Assembly (NCBI GenBank): GCA_964354365.1
Contig: CAYGZM010000232.1
Location: 1-5,114 of the forward strand
Length of the DNA: 5,114 nucleotides
Direction of reading: 5' to 3'
Source of the DNA: CAYGZM01 sp964354365
GTDB taxonomy: Bacteria; Planctomycetota; Phycisphaerae; Sedimentisphaerales; Anaerobacaceae
In this document: piece by piece, positions 1 to 5,075 of the stretch
Layout: the number at the start of each line of letters is the position of its first letter
Numbering within the stretch: position 1 is the first letter of the stretch
Translations under genes and position numbers: made by a program
Notes under the pieces: generated by a model
Databases searched by the model: none
Told to the model about the DNA's origin: nothing
The model's input: only the letters and a program-made list of their open reading frames with translations

Positions 1-264
1 TACTCGAAGGGGTTGACCTTGTTCAGCTCGCAGGTGTGGATCAAGCTCATGAACAGATCTCCCACGCGGGCCCCGTTCTCGGTTTTGTAGAAGTAGGCAT
101 TCTTGCGATGCAGGATCGCCTCGCCCAGGCCGTTGTTGGGCTCGACCTTGCGTTGCTCAATCTGCTCGGTCAGCCAGGTCTTGAGCTCGGCCATCTTCGG
201 GCCGCTCTTGGCCTGATGCCAGTCTAACCGCTGCTCGACAGAGAAGAACCGCTCCCGATGGCTT
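1..264 (-). pseudogene. IS66-family transposase, C-terminal remnant with internal deletion
   Basis: The minus strand reads in one open frame through VEQRLDWHQAKSGPKMAELK, then TWLTEQIEQRKVEPNNGLG, then EAILHRKNAYFYKTENGAR, then VGDLFMSLIHTCELNKVNP and FEY at the window edge. The ILHRKN-YFYKT-NGA-VGDLFMSLIHTCEL block is the characteristic C-terminus of IS66 DDE transposases. In the family, EPN-GLG-AI is followed by about 30-35 residues (a leucine-rich helix, then a DNN-CERALK motif carrying the catalytic glutamate) before AILHRKN. Here the two AI segments are joined directly, so that stretch is missing in frame. Similarity fades upstream of about 264, where the cytochrome gene takes over. The 5' two thirds of a normal transposase (about 500 residues) is absent, and the true stop lies left of the window. 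I infer a dead remnant. IS66 identity is quite certain; the exact deletion length comes from family knowledge, not an alignment. Confidence 0.85.
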
Positions 265-2419
265 TGGTGGAGTGGCTGGGATTGGGATTGCGGTTCTCTT
301 TGTGGTAGTAGAGGAACCGCCACAAAGCCTCGATTCCGTGGCAGTCGATGCAGAGCCTCTCGTGTGCCTCAGTCCTCAGAAACTTGTAGGGAAACCGAGC
401 CGGCCCTTCCCCTACATCGGGGGTCGAGGGAGGTGTGTGAAACTTGTGGCATGTCAGACAGGAAATAGATCCGGTACTCGACGGTTCCCCGTAATGATCG
501 AAGGTCGGCATATACTCCGGCTTCAGGGGATCAGTGCGGTTCAAGAGGGCCACATTGGGGTGTTCCGCGTATTTCGGAATGCGTGTTTCCGCACACCCAC
601 CTTCGCGATGACAACAGGTGCATAGCCCCCGGCCGAAGTCCTTCTCGGAGGTTGAGCTTTGCACCCAAACGCCGGCGTCGTCAGAAGCGCAGTGCACCAG
701 GTGGCAATCAATGCAGGGATCCTTGGAGACAAAACCAAGCTTCTTCGCCCACTCACCTGAGCCGGGGTCGTGCAGAGAGCCCTTTATGCGCTGCTTGTCC
801 TCGTGGCAGGCGCCACAAAGGTTCGAAATGGAACCGTCCGGGGGAGTAGCAGGTGTCCGCGCCCAGAGATGAACACCTTGAGCATTGTGGGTTGTGTGGC
901 AGACCCGGCAGGAACCCACAGAAGGATGCAGCCCGAGCAATTGACGGACCTTTGGCTCAAACTCGGCTGGATTGTGGGGACCTGTCAGCAGGTCGGCCAT
1001 CTTGTCGTGACAAATAACACACAGTTGCGAACCCTCGGCTCGCAGAAATGAACGCGGCGTGTGAACTTGAGAACCGACATACTGAGGAGGCGCCTTTACT
1101 GAAGAATGATTCGGGTCTTCCTCCGGACTCAAAGATGTTATTGGGCTCGCCCCTCCGGTCGCGCTTTGAGACGAGCGGGGGGTGTGCGGGTCGTGGCAGG
1201 TCAGGCAGCCAATATGACCCGTGGCGGGATCCAGCGGGAGCGGGATGGACATCTTCTCCGGCAGCGGTATGCCGACAGGGTGCGCCTCAACATACGGGCG
1301 ATTGCGCGACCCTGGTCCGCCTGCTTTGTGGCATTCCATGCACGCGGCGCTATGCGGCAGGTTTGCGTCCGGAACGTCCCTTGCCCAGCCATGAATGCGG
1401 TGGCATACACCGCAGGGGCCTGATACCGAAGGCTTTTGCCCGGCGGCATTGACGGTTTCAGGAGAGTTGATGCGGAGATCATGAGGCGACTCGATAACCG
1501 TTTTTTCATCCTTGTGGCACTCAAGACAAAGGGAGCCATTCTCGTTCTTTCGAATCAGCAGCGGCCTGGCGCCTGAAGCGTCGTGCAGCCGATGGCACGA
1601 AAGACAGTCAAGCTCACCGTCTGGACCAAAGGTGGCTCTCTCATCAAGCAAGGTGGCGGGGGGCTCAAAGCCGGGATAGGTACGGCCAATACGGTGCACC
1701 GGCGCGCCGGATACAGGTTCGGCTTCGGGAGCCTTGTCGGTATGGCAGGTAATGCAGAGTTTCGAGGGTGGCAGGACCAGCATCCAGGCGTTTCTCGCCC
1801 CATGCGGCTCGTGGCAGGTCTGGCAGAAAATCGTATGGCCGTCGGTGGAAGTCTTTCCGCCAGCGTCCAGGATCGCCTGAGGCACCGGAGAGTCTTTTCG
1901 CCCGAGGGGATGTTGACAGTCGCTTTTCTGAGCGTGTTCAGGATGGCAGGCAAGGCAGAGGGATGAGTCAACGTTGGGCTGGCGGAGGAAAACCACCGTC
2001 TTGAGGTCGGAACTATCGGGCACCGCATGCGCCGTATGGCACGTTGCGCACGTCATGCGGCCCTGATCGTCCAGCGGAAACTTCTCCGTTGGAATGTTCA
2101 CCCTGGGAGAAGGCAGGGAATCGGTGGTATGGTGGCGAGTTGACCAGACCTTGAAGCGCGAATCAATCACGGAGCCATCGTGGCAGGAAAGGCACATGTC
2201 CCCGCTTCCGGCTTTGCGTTCGAGGACCCCCTCCATAGCATCTCCCTGCGTAGCGGATCTGGCCAGGGCGTCCACCCAGGGAATGTGACAGATGGCACAT
2301 TCCCTGCTCGAGTTGCGCGCGGCATCCTGGCCGCAGAGAGGCCGAGCTGCGCCCAAGATGAGAAGCAGCAGCGCTCCAAACCGGCATGTGGGCCTGAGCA
2401 GAAATCTCGGTCCGGCCAT
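224..2419 (-). CDS. Secreted multiheme c-type cytochrome with 18 CXXCH motifs (paired CXXCH family)
   Basis: This 731-residue protein has 18 CXXCH heme-attachment motifs, with first cysteines at residues 41, 76, 124, 155, 199, 222, 272, 298, 336, 360, 405, 467, 504, 535, 569, 600, 654 and 690. From heme 3 on they mostly alternate between a CXXCHXXH type (CQTCHEPH, CLSCHRLH, CGVCHRIH, CLTCHDPH, CLTCHKFH) and a plain LCXXCH type. That is the layout of doubled-CXXCH (paired_CXXCH_1) cytochromes. Extra histidines in HP or HD contexts recur between pairs and are candidate distal ligands. An N-terminal signal peptide is visible: arginines at 5, 9 and 13, a hydrophobic core FGALLLLILGAA, and a probable cut near residue 30. 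It should therefore be exported and heme-loaded in the periplasm and act in envelope or extracellular electron transfer. The ATG has a GGAG nine bases upstream. The last dozen residues are encoded by IS66-derived DNA, so the native C-terminus may be lost. The electron acceptor cannot be told. Confidence 0.95.
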   Translation of the reverse strand: MAGPRFLLRPTCRFGALLLLILGAARPLCGQDAARNSSRECAICHIPWVDALARSATQGDAMEGVLERKAGSGDMCLSCHDGSVIDSRFKVWSTRHHTTDSLPSPRVNIPTEKFPLDDQGRMTCATCHTAHAVPDSSDLKTVVFLRQPNVDSSLCLACHPEHAQKSDCQHPLGRKDSPVPQAILDAGGKTSTDGHTIFCQTCHEPHGARNAWMLVLPPSKLCITCHTDKAPEAEPVSGAPVHRIGRTYPGFEPPATLLDERATFGPDGELDCLSCHRLHDASGARPLLIRKNENGSLCLECHKDEKTVIESPHDLRINSPETVNAAGQKPSVSGPCGVCHRIHGWARDVPDANLPHSAACMECHKAGGPGSRNRPYVEAHPVGIPLPEKMSIPLPLDPATGHIGCLTCHDPHTPRSSQSATGGASPITSLSPEEDPNHSSVKAPPQYVGSQVHTPRSFLRAEGSQLCVICHDKMADLLTGPHNPAEFEPKVRQLLGLHPSVGSCRVCHTTHNAQGVHLWARTPATPPDGSISNLCGACHEDKQRIKGSLHDPGSGEWAKKLGFVSKDPCIDCHLVHCASDDAGVWVQSSTSEKDFGRGLCTCCHREGGCAETRIPKYAEHPNVALLNRTDPLKPEYMPTFDHYGEPSSTGSISCLTCHKFHTPPSTPDVGEGPARFPYKFLRTEAHERLCIDCHGIEALWRFLYYHKENRNPNPSHSTKAIGSGSSLSSSG

Positions 2420-2425
2420 CCCATT

Positions 2426-2866
2426 TCACTCCAAGTCCATCCGGCAGACCCTGTTTGCCTTGAGCTCGACAACGTATAGTCGCCTGTTTCGGGCGTCCAC
2501 GGCGATTCCCGTGGGTGCGGCGAGCTGTATTGGCTCTCCGTTCTGGCCGGCCAACATGCCGAGGAAATTTCCTCCTATGTCGAAGACCTGGACCCGATTC
2601 AGGTAACTGTTGGTCACGAAGACTTTTTTTCCGAGAGTCGCCACGCCTTTCGGACGGAATAACTGTCCGGGTTTGATTCCCCAGCCCCCAATGAAGCCGA
2701 CGAATTTGCCGGCGGAGTTGAGGACCTGGACCCGAGTGTTGATTGGCTCGACAACAAGCACGTAGCCATCTGCGGAGGTGTCGATAAGAAACGGAAAGCG
2801 AAACTGCCGTTCGCCCAGCCCGGGTCCGCCAAGGGCTTCCTCAAAGCTACGACTGGAAAATTTCAC
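2426..2866 (-). CDS. NHL-repeat beta-propeller protein, 5'-truncated
   Basis: The frame encodes about 146 residues from a GTG at 2866. The codons just upstream (SSGPWG) remain open to a TGA a few codons further up. Three NHL-type blades can be seen: one around FRFPFLIDTSADGYVLVVEP and RVQVLNSAGKFVGFIGG, one around LFRPKGVAT, VFVTNS and NRVQVFDIGGNFLG, and a last partial one around APTGIAVDARNRRLYVVEL. The opening residues, EALGGPGLGERQF, look like the end of an earlier blade. NHL propellers normally have about six blades (roughly 270 residues) and, when secreted, a signal peptide. Both the first blades and any signal are missing, so I read this as the 3' half of a gene cut by the IS66-like fragment to its right. 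It directly precedes the multiheme cytochrome, a pairing known in metal-respiring bacteria. Its own role (protein-protein scaffold or cytochrome partner) is inferred. It may not yield a folded exported product. Confidence 0.8.
   Translation of the reverse strand: MKFSSRSFEEALGGPGLGERQFRFPFLIDTSADGYVLVVEPINTRVQVLNSAGKFVGFIGGWGIKPGQLFRPKGVATLGKKVFVTNSYLNRVQVFDIGGNFLGMLAGQNGEPIQLAAPTGIAVDARNRRLYVVELKANRVCRMDLE
2429..2432 (-). promoter_or_regulatory. Ribosome binding site of the cytochrome gene
   Basis: GGAG on the minus strand, nine bases before the ATG at 2419, lies inside the last codons (LE) of the NHL gene, whose TGA occupies 2426-2428. Only six bases separate the two genes. This supports the chosen start and suggests translational coupling. 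Confidence 0.6.
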
Positions 2867-2990
2867 ACCCCAAGGCCCGCTGCTTCAACACCGCGGTAAG
2901 GTTCTCCCCGGCATGGCGGTGGAGCTTGTCGTATTGCTCCGGGCTCAGGCCCGACCTCACACACTCCAGGATCGCCCCCAGTTCGCTCAT
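2847..2990 (-). pseudogene. IS66-type transposase N-terminal fragment (47 codons)
   Basis: From the ATG at 2990 the minus strand encodes 47 residues beginning MSELGAILECVRSGLSPEQY and continuing DKLH, then ENLTAVLKQ, ending at TAG 2847-2849. The pattern ILE-x-x-R-x-x-LSPE-x-Y-x-x-L followed by an E-x-L-x-x-VL helix matches the start of many IS66 TnpC transposases, which continue into a coiled coil and a LRRLLFG motif. That continuation is absent: sequence related to the NHL gene takes over at about 2870-2890, and the last 20 bases overlap the NHL GTG start. The frame is also open upstream of the ATG (RQGGPERIELQ), so the fragment may begin earlier. The assignment rests on motif memory only. 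A small unrelated protein is possible but less likely. Confidence 0.5.
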
Positions 2991-3085
2991 CTGAAGCTCG
3001 ATCCGCTCAGGACCCCCTTGCCGGCCACGACTGACGATACCACCGAGAATGAATCATTTCATGCACCCTTGCCGAAAGGACACCA

Positions 3086-3097
3086 TATAGCTAATAT
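3086..3097. repeat. Left 12-bp direct repeat of the MITE-like element
   Basis: TATAGCTAATAT, identical to 3274-3285. It is the probable target-site duplication. Confidence 0.6.
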
Positions 3098-3099
3098 AA

Positions 3100-3128
3100 G
3101 GCTTCTGCAAAACTGCAGGTTGGGCCTA
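3100..3128 (+). repeat. Left terminal inverted repeat
   Basis: It begins GGCTTCTGCAAAACTGCAGG and pairs with 3243-3271 at 24 of 29 positions. It contains its own small palindrome, CTGCA-AAAC-TGCAG. Confidence 0.7.
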
Positions 3129-3132
3129 CTTA

Positions 3133-3167
3133 GAAAAGAAAAAATCGTTTGTTGATTTTTTCTTTTC
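3133..3167. repeat. Perfect 14-bp hairpin inside the MITE-like element
   Basis: GAAAAGAAAAAATC (3133-3146) and its exact reverse complement (3154-3167) flank a 7-base loop GTTTGTT. The arms are purine/pyrimidine-biased, ending in T-rich runs on either strand, so the structure could also act as a weak bidirectional terminator. Confidence 0.75.
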
Positions 3168-3205
3168 AATGGTAATGTATTGTCTCGTAATCGCTTAGGT
3201 AATTA

Positions 3206-3237
3206 TTGAAGAAAATCATGAAAGAGATTTTCTTCAA
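3206..3237. repeat. Perfect 12-bp hairpin inside the MITE-like element
   Basis: TTGAAGAAAATC (3206-3217) pairs exactly with GATTTTCTTCAA (3226-3237) across an 8-base loop ATGAAAGA. Its loop-proximal arms resemble those of the 3133-3167 hairpin (A-rich run ending ATC, then GATTTT). Confidence 0.75.
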
Positions 3238-3242
3238 CAATA

Positions 3243-3271
3243 TAGGTCTAACCTGCAATTTTGCAGAACTC
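3243..3271 (-). repeat. Right terminal inverted repeat
   Basis: Reverse-complement partner of 3100-3128. Its internal palindrome is CTGCA-ATTT-TGCAG. Confidence 0.7.
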
Positions 3272-3273
3272 TT

Positions 3274-3285
3274 TATAGCTAATAT
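3274..3285. repeat. Right 12-bp direct repeat of the MITE-like element
   Basis: TATAGCTAATAT, identical to 3086-3097. It lies about 20 bases downstream of the 3' end of the tRNA. Confidence 0.6.
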
Positions 3286-3304
3286 CTGTAGGGAGTTAAA
3301 ACAA

Positions 3305-3378
3305 CACGCCCGGCAGGATTCGGACCTGCGACCTACGGATTAGAAATCCGTTGCTCTATCCAACTGAGCTACGGGCGC
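3305..3378 (-). tRNA. tRNA-Arg (anticodon UCU)
   Basis: On the minus strand the cloverleaf folds as acceptor GCGCCCG with CGGGCGT, D-arm GCTC/GAGC around a loop with GG, anticodon arm ACGGA-TTTCTAA-TCCGT (anticodon TCT, reading AGA), short variable loop AGGTC, and T-arm GCAGG-TCCGAAT-CCTGC. Two departures from consensus are visible. The first acceptor pair is G-U (G1 with U72), and the T-loop has C instead of the near-universal U at position 55. CCA is not encoded; the 3' end continues as TTG after discriminator G73. All other stems pair perfectly, so the gene may work, or may be starting to decay. It decodes AGA, a rare codon in GC-rich genomes. Confidence 0.93.
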
Positions 3379-3397
3379 TCTTTTCTTAACTCGTTGT

Positions 3398-3427
3398 AGT
3401 ATAATGACTTCCTGTTTACCCTGTCAA
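3398..3427 (-). promoter_or_regulatory. Sigma-70-type promoter for tRNA-Arg
   Basis: On the minus strand a perfect -35 TTGACA (3422-3427) is followed after 18 bases by TATACT (3398-3403), one base from the consensus -10. The tRNA 5' end lies about 20 bases beyond the -10, which leaves room for a short leader. Confidence 0.7.
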
Positions 3428-3440
3428 TTTCTTTTCCTGC

Positions 3441-3468
3441 GGAAAAAGGCGGTGCACCAAAGTGCACC
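3441..3468 (-). terminator. Terminator-like hairpin after the hypothetical gene fragment
   Basis: A perfect 7-bp stem, GGTGCAC/GTGCACC (3451-3457 and 3462-3468), has a 4-base loop. On the minus strand it is followed by GCC and a run of five T (3443-3447). It sits between the end of the 3514 fragment and the tRNA promoter. The T-run is short and offset from the stem, so termination would be moderate at best. Confidence 0.45.
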
Positions 3469-3513
3469 AATTTCTTGCATAGACCATGGGCTTTGGCCAA
3501 AGAGCTTCTCTTC

Positions 3514-3780
3514 CTACAGATCCAGAATCTCGAACCTATCATAGACTGCGCCGGACACAGGAGGAGGCCAAAAATCAGCAAATATGTCCACGATTTCAAC
3601 GGACTGTCTAAACCAATCATCAATACGTAACTGGGAAAGACTGTCTTCACCAATTTCTTTGTCACAGCAACTGTACTTATAAGAGGCATATTTAACGTCT
3701 TCCTCAGCTTTCATTCTGACAAACGTAACCTGCTGGTGTTCATCTATGCAGAGATATCCTTCTTGCCTTACTGTAAGTGA
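3514..3780 (-). pseudogene. Unrecognised protein, C-terminal fragment cut by the right-hand transposase element
   Basis: The minus strand encodes about 88 residues ending at TAG 3514-3516. They include SLTVRQEGYLCIDEHQQ, then VTFVRMKAEEDVKYASYKYS, then EDSLSQLRIDDWFRQSVEIV and FADFWPPPVSGAVYDRF. The mix of acidic, aromatic and hydrophobic residues looks like real protein, unlike the antisense shadows nearby. There is no convincing start: the frame is open rightwards into the tail of the transposase gene, and the first ATG (3714, leaving 66 residues) has no clear ribosome binding site. I infer that the 5' part was separated by insertion of the transposase element, whose end would lie at about 3770-3790. 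It carries CC and C residues but no metal motif I recognise. I do not recognise the family. The right boundary is approximate. Confidence 0.5.
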
Positions 3781-3803
3781 ACTTTCGCACTTTTGATAAT
3801 TGA

Positions 3804-5075
3804 TTATGCAGCCGCAGCTACGGCTTTGATAAAGAACTCGATAATTCGTGCAGGTACGGTATGATTGCCGAACATTACAATAATTCGTTTCCGCCACAGC
3901 ACCTTTCTCAATGTGGCCAACGCATCCTGAAAACTTGGATGGGTCTTGGCAGCGTACCACGGCATGATCGGGATGCTGCTTTTCCGATAGCCATACCGGA
4001 TATACCACGCCCACACCACCGAGTACAGCCACAGACTTATCACCGCCGCACGCTCCGGCCCTTGGCCTTCCCATGTCTGCGGCTCCTCGCTGCCAAGCGA
4101 CTGCTTGGTATTCTTGAACGTGTCCTCGATGCTCCAGCGACCGGCAAAACCGCCAATGACCTCGGCAGGCGTAAGTTTCAGATCGGTCGTAAAGAAAAAG
4201 TCGTCCTTTTCTTTGCCGGCGGGGTCGCGGCTTATCACCAGCAATACCGGCAAGTGAGAAACCTTGTACCAGATTACCACCCTGGCATATACCAGCCGAT
4301 ATTTTGTTCTGCCGCGTTCGCAGGTTTTTACGCGTTTCCAGGATTTTACCCGAGATGCTATTTGAGTTGGAGTTGGCAGTCGCCTGCCCTTTTTGCGATT
4401 GGGCCCTCTTTGATGCTTTTGTTTCTTCCCGGGCAATTCGTAAATAGCCGCATCGCGTCGCATCCGGCTGATCAGATGGGTATATGCCGCAGCTCGACCG
4501 GCCAGCGTAGTGTAAAAGCCGTCCGCAGAGGTCATAAACTGTCTTTGAGGAAACCAGCCCTTTACTTCCGCAAGCATTTGCTGGGCAAGTTCGACAAGCC
4601 CGGGGCCGTTTTTGCGATGCAATCTCATATTGATGGGCAGTCCCAGCGGCTCGCCGCCCCAGGGAGGAATTACCCGCAGGGTCAGCACCACAGGGTTGAG
4701 CCCCCAGCAATGGACGAGGTGGGAAGCGGTCGAGTGTATTGCGTCCCGCCACCATCCGGCTCCATTGACCTTTCGGCCGGTACGATGAAAGATGGTATCG
4801 TCCATGTCCATCCACACAGTGCCGGAGGGATAAAACATCCCGATGAGCAACTGCGCCAGGAGTTTCCACAGGCCGGACGGCTGCCAGCGGGACTTTGGAA
4901 ACATGCGATGGTAAGCATCGTGCGGGCGTCTGCTTTTGGGTTCCGCAAACGGCATGATGCCGGTGATGGTTCGCCGGCAGGTACACAGTATCCAGCCGGT
5001 TATCAGATTGATGAAAATCTGAGACGTTGGTTGGGTAAATACGGGCGAAAAGCTCAAGATTGATGCCGGCGTCAA
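3804..5075 (-). CDS. DDE transposase, IS4/IS701-like (DDE superfamily endonuclease)
   Basis: The frame encodes 423 residues from a TTG at 5075 and ends ...IIEFFIKAVAAAA. Features of an RNase H-fold DDE transposase are visible: first aspartate in WMDMDDTIFHRTGRKVNGAG (about residues 88-107), second in MTSADGFY (about 180), a basic insert rich in K and R (about 215-245), and the glutamate in GRWSIEDTFKNTKQSLG (about 312-328), followed by a hydrophobic helix with SLWLYSVVWAWY. This WSIE-TF--KQ-LG signature is typical of IS4/IS701-like transposases. The N-terminal FINLITGWILC--RRTITG segment also fits the group. The frame stays open to the window edge, so the start is uncertain. An ATG at 5097 in another frame (MLRLK) would join this frame if one A were removed from a run of four. 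Length and all three catalytic residues suggest a recently active element. Its terminal repeats are not visible here. Confidence 0.88.
   Translation of the reverse strand: MTPASILSFSPVFTQPTSQIFINLITGWILCTCRRTITGIMPFAEPKSRRPHDAYHRMFPKSRWQPSGLWKLLAQLLIGMFYPSGTVWMDMDDTIFHRTGRKVNGAGWWRDAIHSTASHLVHCWGLNPVVLTLRVIPPWGGEPLGLPINMRLHRKNGPGLVELAQQMLAEVKGWFPQRQFMTSADGFYTTLAGRAAAYTHLISRMRRDAAIYELPGKKQKHQRGPNRKKGRRLPTPTQIASRVKSWKRVKTCERGRTKYRLVYARVVIWYKVSHLPVLLVISRDPAGKEKDDFFFTTDLKLTPAEVIGGFAGRWSIEDTFKNTKQSLGSEEPQTWEGQGPERAAVISLWLYSVVWAWYIRYGYRKSSIPIMPWYAAKTHPSFQDALATLRKVLWRKRIIVMFGNHTVPARIIEFFIKAVAAAA

Larger units (their letters stand above)
3086..3285. mobile_element. MITE-like palindromic non-autonomous element
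   Basis: A 200-bp AT-rich block without a plausible gene is bounded by a perfect 12-bp direct repeat, TATAGCTAATAT (3086-3097 and 3274-3285). Inside lie imperfect terminal inverted repeats of 29 bp (3100-3128 and 3243-3271; 24 of 29 positions match) and two perfect hairpins. Direct repeats outside inverted repeats, a short length and no ORF are the hallmarks of a miniature inverted-repeat transposable element. A 12-bp target duplication would suit IS4/IS231-type transposases, which commonly make 10-13 bp duplications. The autonomous parent is not identified. The repeat contains the palindrome TAGCTA, so the exact element boundary is uncertain by several bases. Confidence 0.65.

Noticed and set aside
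36..227. 63-codon plus-strand open frame at the left edge
   Set aside because: It is antisense to the IS66 C-terminal coding sequence, whose conserved motifs leave no doubt about the true strand.
3086..3285. The 12-bp direct repeats as att sites of an integrative element at the tRNA
   Set aside because: They do not overlap or copy the tRNA 3' end, and they closely bracket an inverted-repeat element with no integrase, so a target-site duplication explains them better.
3086..3285. CRISPR-like or riboswitch interpretation of the AT-rich repeat block
   Set aside because: There are no regularly spaced repeats or spacers, and no downstream gene for a riboswitch to control. The inverted-repeat symmetry fits a MITE-like element.
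3491..3502. 12-bp perfect palindrome CTTTGGCCAAAG between the hypothetical fragment and the tRNA
   Set aside because: It could be an operator, but there is no loop, T-run or nearby promoter it would clearly control. A single short palindrome is weak evidence.
3861..5063. 400-codon plus-strand open frame opposite the transposase
   Set aside because: It lies antisense to the well-supported DDE transposase. Its composition is irregular and it shows no motif, so it is a shadow.
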